A DNA stretch of 64,000 nt from Enterococcus caccae ATCC BAA-1240 (GTDB lineage: Bacteria; Bacillota; Bacilli; Lactobacillales; Enterococcaceae), in the NCBI RefSeq assembly GCF_000407145.1, contig NZ_KE136474.1, forward strand, positions 124,001-188,000, written 5' to 3'. The notes beneath the pieces are model-generated. The model worked only from the letters and a program-made list of their open reading frames with translations. It was not told the origin of the DNA and made no database searches. The translations under genes were made by a program, and so were the position numbers. This document shows positions 8,207 to 16,011 of the stretch, one piece after another; position 1 is the first letter of the stretch; each line of letters starts with the position of its first letter.

Positions 8207-8608
8207 TCACAAATGTTTTATTCTCTTCTCTATCTCATTCCTAGTTTTTCTAAACATATTCATAACCTCTTCTTCTGTTCCTGTCGCTTTAGCTGGGTCT
8301 TCTAAGCCCCAATGAATGTGCTGAACAGATTTAGGAATGACAGGGCAATTATCCAAAGCATCTCCACATAAAGTAATCACTACATCTGAAGAATTTAGAA
8401 ATGCTAGGTCAATGACTTCTGATTTATTTTGGCTAATATCAATGCCAATTTCTGCCATGATTTGAACCGCTCTTGGATTAAGTCCATGTGCTTCAATCCC
8501 TGCACTTCTAACTTCCCATTCTTTTGAATCTAAAATTGATTTTGCTAACCCTTCTGCTAGTTGACTGCGACAAGAATTCCCTGTACATAAAAAATAAATT
8601 TTTTTCAT
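8207..8608 (-). CDS. arsC: Arsenate reductase, thioredoxin-coupled type
   Basis: 133 residues, close to the 131 of the Staphylococcus aureus pI258 enzyme. It reduces arsenate to arsenite using three Cys in a relay. The P-loop CTGNSCR holds the nucleophilic Cys8 and Arg14, and the pair in LCGDALDNC (spacing seven) are the two resolving Cys. The fold is that of a low-molecular-weight tyrosine phosphatase. The Met at 8608 gives the family's usual [16 protein letters not shown] start; an ATG at 8617 nearer to the GAGGAG site is an alternative. It lies just after the acr3 stop, as the last gene of the arsR-acr3-arsC operon. Confidence 0.93.
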   Translation of the reverse strand: MKKIYFLCTGNSCRSQLAEGLAKSILDSKEWEVRSAGIEAHGLNPRAVQIMAEIGIDISQNKSEVIDLAFLNSSDVVITLCGDALDNCPVIPKSVQHIHWGLEDPAKATGTEEEVMNMFRKTRNEIEKRIKHL

Positions 8609-8613
8609 TATGA

Positions 8614-9666
8614 TCATGTCTCCTCTTGAGTAAAATATTTGTTTTTCCATTTCAATGCTACGTTTACTAAGGCGATTAATACAGGTACTTCAACAAGTGG
8701 TCCAATAACCGCAGCAAATGCTTCTCCAGAGTTAATCCCAAATACTCCCACAGCCACAGCGATAGCTAATTCAAAGTTATTACTTGCTGCTGTAAATGAA
8801 AGAGAAGTTGCCACTGGATAACTAGTGCCCATTTTTTTGGATAGTAAAAATGATACAAAAAACATTAAAACAAAATATAAAAGCAGTGGTATCGCTATTC
8901 TAACAGCATCCATTGGCAATTCAATAATTTTGTCTCCCTTAACAGAAAACATTGTAACGATCGTAAATAATAAAGCAACTAATGTGATTGGACTAATTTT
9001 AGGAAGGAAGACTGTTTCGTACCATTCTTCTCCTTTTGCTCTTGTTAAAATAAAATGCGTAAGGAATCCCGCCATAAATGGAATACCCAAATAAAAGAAA
9101 ACACTTTTAGCAATTTCTCCCATTGTAATACTCAATGTATGTGCTTCTAAACCAATTACCTTTGGTAATACCGTTAAAAAAAGATAGGCAAAAATAGGAT
9201 AGAAAATAATTTGGAAAATAGAGTTAAACGCAACTAGCCCTGCGGTATATTCGGTATCGCCTTGCGCTAACTCACTCCATACGATGACCATCGCAATACA
9301 ACGTGCTAAGCCAATCATAATTAGGCCCGCCATATACTCAGGATAATCTTTCAAGAAAATCACGGCTAATAGAAACATTAAGATAGGCCCCACGAACCAA
9401 TTTTGAACTAAAGACAATACTAGCACTTTCCAATCTTTAAAAACGCGCCCAATTTCATTATACTTAACTTTTGCCAAAGGTGGATACATCATTAATATCA
9501 AGCCAATCGCTAACGGAATGGATGTTGTGCCATAAGACATGCTTTCCATTGCTTTAGGTATGCTAGGAAAAACGTAGCCGACACCTACTCCAATTGCCAT
9601 TGCTAAGAATATCCACACGGTAAGATACTTGTCTAATATCGACATCTTTTTTGTTACACTATTCAT
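8614..9666 (-). CDS. acr3: ACR3-type arsenite efflux permease
   Basis: 350 residues with about ten membrane segments, the usual size of ACR3 (Acr3/ArsB of the BASS superfamily) carriers. Family features visible are the Cys-containing segment [20 protein letters not shown], whose Cys is essential in characterised ACR3 proteins, and [20 protein letters not shown] in a later helix. It exports arsenite made by ArsC, driven by the proton motive force. The start follows GGAGGATG. It is the second gene of the operon, separated from arsR by 175 bases that contain a perfect palindromic operator candidate. Confidence 0.95.
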   Translation of the reverse strand: MNSVTKKMSILDKYLTVWIFLAMAIGVGVGYVFPSIPKAMESMSYGTTSIPLAIGLILMMYPPLAKVKYNEIGRVFKDWKVLVLSLVQNWFVGPILMFLLAVIFLKDYPEYMAGLIMIGLARCIAMVIVWSELAQGDTEYTAGLVAFNSIFQIIFYPIFAYLFLTVLPKVIGLEAHTLSITMGEIAKSVFFYLGIPFMAGFLTHFILTRAKGEEWYETVFLPKISPITLVALLFTIVTMFSVKGDKIIELPMDAVRIAIPLLLYFVLMFFVSFLLSKKMGTSYPVATSLSFTAASNNFELAIAVAVGVFGINSGEAFAAVIGPLVEVPVLIALVNVALKWKNKYFTQEET

Positions 9667-9696
9667 TCTTATTCATCCTCCAACTTCTACCAACCG

Positions 9697-9720
9697 ACAC
9701 ATAGATGAATATCTATGTGT
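9697..9720. promoter_or_regulatory. Perfect palindrome upstream of acr3, candidate ArsR operator
   Basis: Arms ACACATAGAT and ATCTATGTGT are exact complements around GAAT. The half site ACATAGAT recurs at the arsR promoter (10270 and 10311), which argues for recognition by the same repressor. Confidence 0.65.
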
Positions 9721-9841
9721 TAGGCAAAAAAATATATTTTTCTGCTCTCTATTATTTTATAACGTACTAGCCATTTAATCATTCAGCTATATTATCACTC
9801 CATTAGAGCATGTGAAGCCTTAACAGCTAAATGATTTTCTG

Positions 9842-10156
9842 TTATACATTATTTTTCTGACAAATGCAATTATCTGAGTTAAAAAACAACTGATTGAATT
9901 CTGTCATGAATACTTTTAACTCATCTTGATTTAAACTGTAGTGATGCCACTTGCCTTTCTTCATCACCTCTACAAAGCCAGCATTTTCTAATATTTTCAT
10001 GTGATGAGATAAAGTTGGCTGGGTAAAATCAAAATGGACTAAAATATCACACGCACACATTTCACCGCATGAAAGTAGATCAATAATCTTCATTCTTTTA
10101 GGGTCAGTTATTGTTTTCAATTTCACTGCATAACTTTCATAATTCAATTTCTTCAC
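9842..10156 (-). CDS. arsR: ArsR family arsenic-responsive repressor
   Basis: 104 residues with a winged helix-turn-helix. The metalloid-binding motif is CGEMCACD, with the Cys-x-Cys pair used by ArsR proteins to bind As(III) or Sb(III), placed just before the recognition helix region FTQPTLSHHMKIL. Two Cys near the C terminus (NCICQK) could add ligands. It represses its own operon and is released by arsenite. The promoter at 10298-10326 overlaps the candidate operator. First gene of the operon. Confidence 0.93.
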   Translation of the reverse strand: MKKLNYESYAVKLKTITDPKRMKIIDLLSCGEMCACDILVHFDFTQPTLSHHMKILENAGFVEVMKKGKWHHYSLNQDELKVFMTEFNQLFFNSDNCICQKNNV

Positions 10157-10221
10157 TTCCTTTTTACTTCAATTCTAAATCGTTAGATAAACAGCTACCA
10201 TTAAAAAATATCAAATAGTCG

Positions 10222-10243
10222 AGCTATTAGTCGACAAATAGCT
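10222..10243. promoter_or_regulatory. 22-bp near-perfect palindrome in the arsR leader
   Basis: AGCTATT and AATAGCT flank a central GTCGAC, with a single mismatched pair overall. It differs from the ACATAGAT-type sites, so it may be bound by a different protein or form an RNA hairpin in the arsR leader. Confidence 0.4.
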
Positions 10244-10269
10244 ACATGATTTAAAAATATTCCCACTTC

Positions 10270-10326
10270 ACATAGATACACACCTATGTATAAAGTTAAT
10301 ATAGAGGAACATCTATGTATTGTCAA
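10270..10326 (-). promoter_or_regulatory. arsR promoter with embedded operator
   Basis: On the minus strand TTGACA (10321-10326) and TATATT (10298-10303) are exactly 17 bases apart. The spacer contains ATACATAGATG and the element continues as ATAGA-n5-TCTAT, so a repressor there would block RNA polymerase. A second imperfect inverted repeat (ACATAGAT/CTATGTAT) lies at 10270-10291, just past the start of transcription. Confidence 0.8.
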
Positions 10327-10447
10327 TAGATATTATCATTTTATACTCATAGCATTATTTAAACTACTAACGACAAAAAAACTACTCAGATTTTATCTTA
10401 GTAGCATTTTCTTATTTATATAATTCAAATTTAAAAACTGAATTACT

Positions 10448-11068
10448 CTATTCATGATTTATAACAGTGTTTGTGTCATTCATTATTAATTCGTCAAAAT
10501 CAATTATCGTTAATGGTTTTATATTTAATGAGCCATGAGCAGTAATAATAAAGTTTGCCTCATCAGAATTCATTTTTTCTATAATTCTTAAAAGTTGTTC
10601 CACTTTTTCAGAATCTAGATTACTAAATGGTTCATCTAAAATATACCATGATCGTTTTAGGCTTAAGATTGACAAAACATACAATAATCTTCTTTCCCCT
10701 CCAGAAAGCAGCCCTATTTTTTTATTTTTGATAGCAGATATACTTAGTTCTGAGCGATATCTTTTTAAAAATTCATAAAAGCTTTCAACTGTTGAACCGT
10801 TTAATTTTTGAATAAATTTTATATATTCAAAAACCGTAAGGCGATTATAAAAGGTGAAATTTTGACGCATGTAAATCACACTACCGGAAATCTCAACATT
10901 GCCATTTTGTTTGGAAGGAATTCGTAACTTTGATATATAATCTAAAAGTAACGTTTTTCCACTTCCATTCTTTCCTTTTAAATAGTTAATACCTTTGTGA
11001 AATTCATAGTCGATAACTTCATCTATTTCTTTAATATATAGTTTTTTAATTTGAATCACTAAACTCAC
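10448..11068 (-). CDS. ABC transporter ATPase subunit of the TOMM cluster
   Basis: 206 residues, a single nucleotide-binding domain. Walker A is GKNGSGKT near residue 33, the signature is LSGGE, Walker B is WYILDEP followed by the D-loop SNLD, and the switch His is in ITAHG. Its start overlaps the stop of the permease gene by four bases (ATGA), so the two subunits are co-translated. Together they would export the modified peptide or confer self-protection. Last gene of the cluster. Confidence 0.9.
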   Translation of the reverse strand: MSLVIQIKKLYIKEIDEVIDYEFHKGINYLKGKNGSGKTLLLDYISKLRIPSKQNGNVEISGSVIYMRQNFTFYNRLTVFEYIKFIQKLNGSTVESFYEFLKRYRSELSISAIKNKKIGLLSGGERRLLYVLSILSLKRSWYILDEPFSNLDSEKVEQLLRIIEKMNSDEANFIITAHGSLNIKPLTIIDFDELIMNDTNTVINHE

Positions 11069-11745
11069 CTACTTTCCTTAGATAACGGTCTAAAGTATAC
11101 AATACTTGGAATACTTATTAGAATTAAAACAAAACTTAGAACGACATATGTACTTGGAATTATTCCTCTTATAACTTCATCCATAATATTTCCCAGAATA
11201 TTGAGAGGATTGAATTTGTTAAATGGTGTATCAAACCCTAAGAGTATGAAGAATAAAAAAATGCACATATTACATATAGAAGACACCGTGGTCGCATAAG
11301 CATTTTTTAAATAAGTGAGATTATAACCTAAAAATGCAATAGGTATAGTTACGATAAGGGAAAGCATAGATAATCCTAGTAATCTAAAATAACTAAATTG
11401 GAACAGTAAATAAGGAACAAAATTAAAAATTGCCAAACATACGATAGAATATATTACTTGAGTTAATAGCAATCCGAAAAAGAACTCAAATGGAATCCAT
11501 TTTATAGAAAATATAATGGATATTACCCCTGAATCTTTTTCATTCAAAGCATGTAAACCAATCCCATAAATAAAAGAATTAAATACAATATATATCCACC
11601 AGTACGTCAGAACATATTCAGAATTAATATTTGAACCATTAATTACAAGCATGATACTGGGCAATGCTAAAGACCAAAAAAAAGATAATTTATCTTTAAG
11701 AAGTAATATAATATTCAATTTACATATCGTTAAACAGCTTAACAT
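11065..11745 (-). CDS. ABC-2 type permease of the TOMM cluster
   Basis: 226 residues, almost all hydrophobic, with about six membrane segments and short loops, the layout of ABC-2 permeases. It forms a transporter with the ATPase encoded downstream. SagG/H/I-type exporters do the equivalent job in streptolysin S clusters. Sequence identity to a named family cannot be judged by eye, so the call rests on topology and the adjacent ATPase. Confidence 0.8.
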   Translation of the reverse strand: MLSCLTICKLNIILLLKDKLSFFWSLALPSIMLVINGSNINSEYVLTYWWIYIVFNSFIYGIGLHALNEKDSGVISIIFSIKWIPFEFFFGLLLTQVIYSIVCLAIFNFVPYLLFQFSYFRLLGLSMLSLIVTIPIAFLGYNLTYLKNAYATTVSSICNMCIFLFFILLGFDTPFNKFNPLNILGNIMDEVIRGIIPSTYVVLSFVLILISIPSIVYFRPLSKESR

Positions 11746-11768
11746 AGGGCCTCCTACTACTTATTATT

Positions 11769-12827
11769 TTATGGAAACGGAAGATAAGTGATTGATTTAT
11801 CCAATGGTGTATTTATTACATCCGAAACAAAATCAATACTGCTACTTTTATAATACTCAGGATTTATGTGTGGGAACCAATTTTCATCATGAATCTTCAC
11901 TACTTTTAAATGTGCAATCTTTTCATTTGGATAAAATACTGCAATTAAAGGCACCATCTTTAATTCAGTATTACAATATGCAATAAATGAATCGAAATCA
12001 AAACTACTATCTATATTTTGGTTGCTATCTTTGGCTATCTTTTTTGGAGCAGTTCCATCCAATAAGTAACTATATAGATTAATAAACTCCTTTGTTTGAA
12101 GAGAGTCAAATTTTGAGTGATATAAGTCTTTTTTGTTGTCAATACTATCAAATAGGCTACTATTAGAATTGTACTTACTAAAATCAGTCGCAAAATATTG
12201 TAATGCCTCAATTTGACTTTTAATTATCGCAGTTTGCATATTATCAGAAGTTCCTAAACCTATACATTTGTTATCACCATATCCGATACACAAAATCACA
12301 TATATTCTATTGGATAGAGAGATATTAAAATATCTAATCGTATCCACATAATTTTTCAAATATATCTCTGTTTTTTCGAGAGTAATATCTTTCCCAAGTA
12401 TTATTTCTGGGGATACGTTTTTTGATAAATAGCTAGTAATCAAGCTCTGTCTTTCAAAAAACTCAAAAAACGATGTTTTTATCACATCACTAGAATTGGT
12501 ATGAGACGCCATACCACATGAGTCTACAAATCGATCTTTGGCAATAAATATTCCAGAAGGAAACTTTTTTGTTGCACGTTTCACTAGTGAACTCGTATAG
12601 ATATCTAAATTTTTAGAAACATTTGTATTAATAAGTACTTCTCTTTCGAAAAATTCTCCAAAAATTTTCTTTAAGTTGCTGGATCTGTTTTCAAAACCAA
12701 CCTCATATGCTTCTACTATTCTCTTTTCTTCCCTAACCATATAATTATTAAAATGATGATTTAGAAACATTCCTCTCTGAGAAAAAATTTCTGCAGAATT
12801 TTGTAAAAAACCTCGCACTTTTATCAA
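11769..12827 (-). CDS. YcaO-family cyclodehydratase homologue, second copy
   Basis: 352 residues. YcaO ATP/Mg-binding signatures are visible: NLKKIFGEFFEREVL (ExxER-type) near residue 60, and SCGMASHTNSSDVIKTSFFE followed by FFERQSLI near 105-130, matching the GxAxH...ExxER block. The C terminus reads TYLPFP, recalling the Pro-rich end needed by TOMM cyclodehydratases. YcaO proteins phosphorylate the amide backbone so that Cys or Ser side chains cyclise to azolines. The protein is a stand-alone YcaO with no E1-like fusion. It starts six bases from the preceding YcaO gene's stop. Whether both are active or one is a scaffold is unknown. Confidence 0.8.
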   Translation of the reverse strand: MIKVRGFLQNSAEIFSQRGMFLNHHFNNYMVREEKRIVEAYEVGFENRSSNLKKIFGEFFEREVLINTNVSKNLDIYTSSLVKRATKKFPSGIFIAKDRFVDSCGMASHTNSSDVIKTSFFEFFERQSLITSYLSKNVSPEIILGKDITLEKTEIYLKNYVDTIRYFNISLSNRIYVILCIGYGDNKCIGLGTSDNMQTAIIKSQIEALQYFATDFSKYNSNSSLFDSIDNKKDLYHSKFDSLQTKEFINLYSYLLDGTAPKKIAKDSNQNIDSSFDFDSFIAYCNTELKMVPLIAVFYPNEKIAHLKVVKIHDENWFPHINPEYYKSSSIDFVSDVINTPLDKSITYLPFP

Positions 12828-12833
12828 ACCTCC

Positions 12834-13817
12834 TCAAATCAGCAAACAGTCCATTGGAGCACTATTAAAATCTATTCCCTTTAAAATTAATTGCTTTGTA
12901 GATAGTAATAAATATTCTTTCGACGGTATACAATTAAGCAAATACCTTGATACCAGTTTAACTGTTTTTTCATTATCACACTGACTTTTCCCCAAAAGGA
13001 CAATTTCTGGTCTTTGTATTTTTTCTTCTAGAACTAAGTTTTGTGTGACTGAATCATAATTGTGACATAAATATTGTTGTGTGTGATTACTGAGATAGTT
13101 AATATAATCATAGATGGCTTCTATATTTTGACATGTATCAGAATAAAACTTTGAATTAGGATTTTTATAATGCTGCCATTCTGATAACTTGTTTTCTAAA
13201 ATGGCTTTTTCAACAGCTACTTCTATCGAATTCTCGCATGCAATTCCACAACCAGTAATTTGTTTATTACTAAAGCTGATAACAATTACAGTATAAAAGT
13301 TTGATAAATTTCGGATTGCAAATATTTTATGCTCTATTGCTATAAAGTTTAAATCTCTAATTAGTTCTAATTCTTTAGGCGATAATTGGATTTGCAATCG
13401 TTCACCATCGCTGGTATACCAAAATAAAAAAAGTTCATTTTTTTCAATCAATTCACTTAAACCTTTATATATTAGTTGGCTTGACATTGTACCTGTTGCC
13501 GTTCCTGTTGTGTCAATATATCCATAAACATCGTTTTCACCATAAGTAATGTGTACTCCTGAATCAGTATAACCTCCAATACCTAGCCTGAAACGTTCTA
13601 AGTATTCACTATAACTTTTTCTAATGGATAGCTCTTTAGTTCTATTTATTGCTGTACCATCACTCGGAAAGTAGTAATTACCTATTTTTAGTTTCTTCCC
13701 ATTTAAATAGAATAATTTCCATTTATTAATTTCAAAACTGTTAGAAACACCATATTCCTGATAAATTTTAGAGAATATATTAATCACCCTCCTAACCAAT
13801 AATAGAATCTGATTCAA
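12834..13817 (-). CDS. YcaO-family cyclodehydratase homologue, first copy
   Basis: Up to 327 residues. YcaO signatures are KSYSEYLERFRLG (ExxER) and DTTGTATGTMSSQLIYKGLS followed by ELIEKNELFLFWY, the conserved GTAxG...ExxE block. It is most like SagD/McbD, the catalytic subunit of azoline formation, but shorter and without a Pro-rich C terminus. The start is unclear. The coordinate given is a TTG at 13817 inside the upstream gene with no ribosome binding site. A perfect AGGAGG at 13788-13793 overlaps the upstream stop and is followed in frame only by GTG (no spacing), ATT and ATA codons, so the true start may be non-standard. Confidence 0.8.
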   Translation of the reverse strand: MNQILLLVRRVINIFSKIYQEYGVSNSFEINKWKLFYLNGKKLKIGNYYFPSDGTAINRTKELSIRKSYSEYLERFRLGIGGYTDSGVHITYGENDVYGYIDTTGTATGTMSSQLIYKGLSELIEKNELFLFWYTSDGERLQIQLSPKELELIRDLNFIAIEHKIFAIRNLSNFYTVIVISFSNKQITGCGIACENSIEVAVEKAILENKLSEWQHYKNPNSKFYSDTCQNIEAIYDYINYLSNHTQQYLCHNYDSVTQNLVLEEKIQRPEIVLLGKSQCDNEKTVKLVSRYLLNCIPSKEYLLLSTKQLILKGIDFNSAPMDCLLI

Positions 13818-14412
13818 TTAAATAAGCTAATTTTGGATTTATATTCATATCTTTTAATATTCTTTGATGATTTAAACAAACAGGAAGTAGTTTTTTTTTC
13901 ACATTTCTGCAAGCAGCTTCCCTTACATTCATAACTTCCTTAATTCCCATAAATAAAGAAGAACGACCATATAGAATGATACTGGAGTCTATATCTAGCA
14001 ACCAAAATATGCTAAATAAGCCTGCAGTATTTTCCGTTACAATTGGATCTTTTCCTATTTGTACTATTTGATTTTTTTCGAAGTCAAACATGTAAGAACC
14101 ACGCTCCATATCGGACGATGAATTCCCAGCAAAATACATAACAGGGAAACATAAACTAAATTGATTAACTTCTATATATTTCCTTAAATTATAAAAAATC
14201 GATGTCAGCGCCTCATACTGACAGTCTACTACCTCAATCCTATTAAGAACAATATCTGGTGTTCTGATTTTTGAACCCTTTGACATTTCTTTTTTTTCAT
14301 TGAGATCTATCTTTCTTTTTGGCAGTGAATATTGGTACATTTTCTGGATTTTTTTCTCTATCTCTCTATCTACTAACTGAGAGCCGAGCTCGTTCCAATA
14401 ATTTTTATTCAT
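13792..14412 (-). CDS. Divergent SagB/McbC-like azoline dehydrogenase
   Basis: 206 residues. The central part resembles SagB-type FMN dehydrogenases of the nitroreductase fold: GSYMFDFEKNQIVQIGKDP corresponds to the PGxYxYD...L block, followed by SSIILYGRSSLFMGIKEV and the late MNINPKLAYLI. Such enzymes oxidise thiazolines and oxazolines to the aromatic azoles. The N-terminal half is shorter than in SagB or McbC, and I cannot locate the catalytic Lys-Tyr pair with confidence, so activity is uncertain. The ATG at 14412 overlaps the previous stop (ATGAATAA), which implies coupled translation. Confidence 0.6.
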   Translation of the reverse strand: MNKNYWNELGSQLVDREIEKKIQKMYQYSLPKRKIDLNEKKEMSKGSKIRTPDIVLNRIEVVDCQYEALTSIFYNLRKYIEVNQFSLCFPVMYFAGNSSSDMERGSYMFDFEKNQIVQIGKDPIVTENTAGLFSIFWLLDIDSSIILYGRSSLFMGIKEVMNVREAACRNVKKKLLPVCLNHQRILKDMNINPKLAYLIESDSIIG

Positions 14413-15259
14413 AGCAATCACACATTTCCCACAAATAGCAAGTATCATAACTAAGAGTGTTACCAACTAAATCAATTTTTAATACATCATCAACTTCACT
14501 TATAACATCCTCTTCTAAATTAAAATCTTTGTTTAATTGGCTAAATACAGGCAACCAATCTTCAAGTTTTAGTAAGCCATTGTATTCATATGTTCCTTTT
14601 TCTTTGTAAAAAAGATCTACCATAACCTGAAAGTTCAAATTATCTTTTCCTGTCTGACTTCCTCTTAAGTAAGACTCAATACTATAGAAAAAACAGAGTG
14701 GACAGGGATTCCCCCATAATGGAGAATAATAATTACTAAGATACACTCCGTGACCATACGGAAAGATAAACTTATATATATTCGAACTATCTTTTTTTAT
14801 CAGTGACACAATTTCTTTTAATTGTTTTAAACTAAACGGGTTTAAACTTACTATTACTAAATTATTTTCTTTATCAAATAGTTCAAATTCTTTTAATTCT
14901 TGTGAATCAACATTTCTATCTTTCCAAAATATATTTACTAGATCATTAAAAGAATCATCATTTGAAAAGAAAGTGATTTCTTCTTTTTTTGTTAGATACT
15001 TAGTCTGAAATGGTTTCAGAATACTATATGATAATAAAAATTCAATCGAACTTTGCGCTAAATCATGACTACCAAACATAGTTATCATGTCCTCAAAACT
15101 AATTTTTTCTATTTTATTAATTTCCAAATAGCTAAGAAATTCAATTAATTCGGCACTTTTAGTTGCAAAAGAACTTTCTCTAGTTTGTACAATTGTTGTT
15201 TCTTCTTCATTTAAGGAATAAATCAAGTATGGCTTAACTTCAAATTCCAATGATATCAC
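14405..15259 (-). CDS. McbB/SagC-like partner protein of the TOMM cyclodehydratase
   Basis: 284 residues. Cys pairs at NPCPLC (about 186-189) and near the C terminus (CYLWEMCDC) fit the zinc site of E1/ThiF-derived McbB and SagC partners. These bind the leader peptide and deliver the precursor to the YcaO enzyme. The N-terminal 90 residues could be the winged-helix RiPP recognition element. Its position directly after the precursor and before the dehydrogenase and YcaO genes matches the B-C-D order of microcin B17. The start is GTG at 15259 or, with better spacing from AAGGTGA, TTG at 15250. Confidence 0.65.
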   Translation of the reverse strand: MISLEFEVKPYLIYSLNEEETTIVQTRESSFATKSAELIEFLSYLEINKIEKISFEDMITMFGSHDLAQSSIEFLLSYSILKPFQTKYLTKKEEITFFSNDDSFNDLVNIFWKDRNVDSQELKEFELFDKENNLVIVSLNPFSLKQLKEIVSLIKKDSSNIYKFIFPYGHGVYLSNYYSPLWGNPCPLCFFYSIESYLRGSQTGKDNLNFQVMVDLFYKEKGTYEYNGLLKLEDWLPVFSQLNKDFNLEEDVISEVDDVLKIDLVGNTLSYDTCYLWEMCDCYE

Positions 15260-15321
15260 TCACCTTTTAGACATAATGAACTATCTTAGTACAGATGTCA
15301 GCTAATTTTCATATATATAAT

Positions 15322-15355
15322 TAAAACCAGAGAGAAGTAAAAAAACTTCTCTCTG
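15322..15355 (-). terminator. Attenuating hairpin between precursor and modification genes
   Basis: CAGAGAGAAGT (15328-15338) pairs perfectly with ACTTCTCTCTG (15345-15355) over a six-base loop. On the minus strand it is followed by GTTTTAATTAT, a weak T tract. It lies 16 bases after the precursor stop, with no obvious new promoter before the next gene. Confidence 0.8.
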
Positions 15356-15371
15356 ATAATTAAATATCTTA

Positions 15372-15611
15372 CTACTTACCAATTTCCTCAAGTGTAGCTG
15401 ATCCTGACCCACAACAACAACAACAGCAACAGCAACATCCGCCGCCACCGCCACCTCCTCCGCCGCCTCCATTGCTATTACCTTTACTCAAACTAATAGA
15501 TGTGGCAGAAAAGGATACGGAGTCAAAACCATGCTTTCTGAAACTTGAAAAATTATTTGTAGAAAAAAGTGTTTCTTGAATCTTTGATTTATTTTTGCTT
15601 GAACTTACCAT
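15372..15611 (-). CDS. TOMM (streptolysin S/microcin B17-like) precursor peptide with Gly11-Cys9 core
   Basis: 79 residues. Residues 1-47 are a Ser-rich leader, with FDSVSFSATSISL as a possible recognition segment. Residues 48-58 are eleven Gly, 59-67 are nine Cys, and 68-79 are GSGSATLEEIGK. A poly-Gly spacer is known from microcin B17, and a Cys run with a GSGS...GK tail from streptolysin S. The Cys would be converted to thiazoles. Codons alternate (GGA, GGC, GGT; TGT, TGC), so the run is not a simple DNA repeat. The start at 15611 follows GGAGAG by seven bases; a longer open frame to 15719 has no such site. First gene of the cluster, followed by an attenuating hairpin. Confidence 0.88.
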   Translation of the reverse strand: MVSSSKNKSKIQETLFSTNNFSSFRKHGFDSVSFSATSISLSKGNSNGGGGGGGGGGGCCCCCCCCCGSGSATLEEIGK

Positions 15612-15642
15612 ATTAACTCTCCTTTTTAATCTCATTTTAACT

Positions 15643-15721
15643 AAAGCGCTTTCGTTGAAAGTAATATACCATAGAAAAAACAAAAAAAGTGATTTCTTAC
15701 AAAAATGTAAGTTTTTCACTT
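15643..15721 (-). promoter_or_regulatory. Precursor promoter with operator-like inverted repeats and a possible cre site
   Basis: On the minus strand a TG-extended -10, TGGTATATT, has its hexamer at 15663-15668. Upstream, at 15687-15721, nested inverted repeats AAGTGA...TCACTT and CTTAC...GTAAG cover the -35 area. Downstream, the 10-bp palindrome AAAGCGCTTT (15643-15652) resembles the core of a CcpA site. The elements suggest repression by two factors. No regulator gene lies in the cluster. Confidence 0.5.
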
Positions 15722-15932
15722 CATTTGATTTGAATTATATTCATAAAGAGTTGTTATAAGTTATTTTTATTTGATTGAGGAAAAATATATAATTGAACAA
15801 TTTTATCTAATGTATTACGCTAAAAAAACTAACCAAAAATGACCTATAAAATTCTTATTTTCACGGTAAACTATTAAATAGCATTTTAAAGTTAATCAAT
15901 ATTAACCCAATGAATACTGATTATCAATAAAT
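15722..15932. other. Gene-free region upstream of the TOMM promoter
   Basis: AT-rich, with stops in all frames and no open frame that has a ribosome binding site. Nothing else was recognised. Confidence 0.4.
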
Positions 15933-15968
15933 AAAGACAAGTAGTTAGATATCTAACTACTTGTCTTT
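15933..15968. terminator. Perfect 36-bp palindrome after the DUF1846 gene
   Basis: 18-base arms beginning AAAGACAAGTAGTTAGAT are exact complements with no loop sequence between them, and T/A runs lie at the ends. It is placed to terminate the DUF1846 transcript before the TOMM promoter. Confidence 0.8.
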
Positions 15969-16011
15969 TCGATTAAATGTTAATATCTAGATTTCACCTT
16001 TAAATGCCTCC

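Noticed and set aside
15415-15475. CAA/CAG and CCG-rich microsatellite (possible sequencing artefact)
   Set aside because: It is the complement of the Cys and Gly codons. Codons alternate irregularly and the frame is conserved, so it is coding sequence.
15372-15719. Longer 115-residue version of the TOMM precursor
   Set aside because: The extra 36 residues run through the promoter region and their start lacks a ribosome binding site. The ATG at 15611 has GGAGAG at the right distance.
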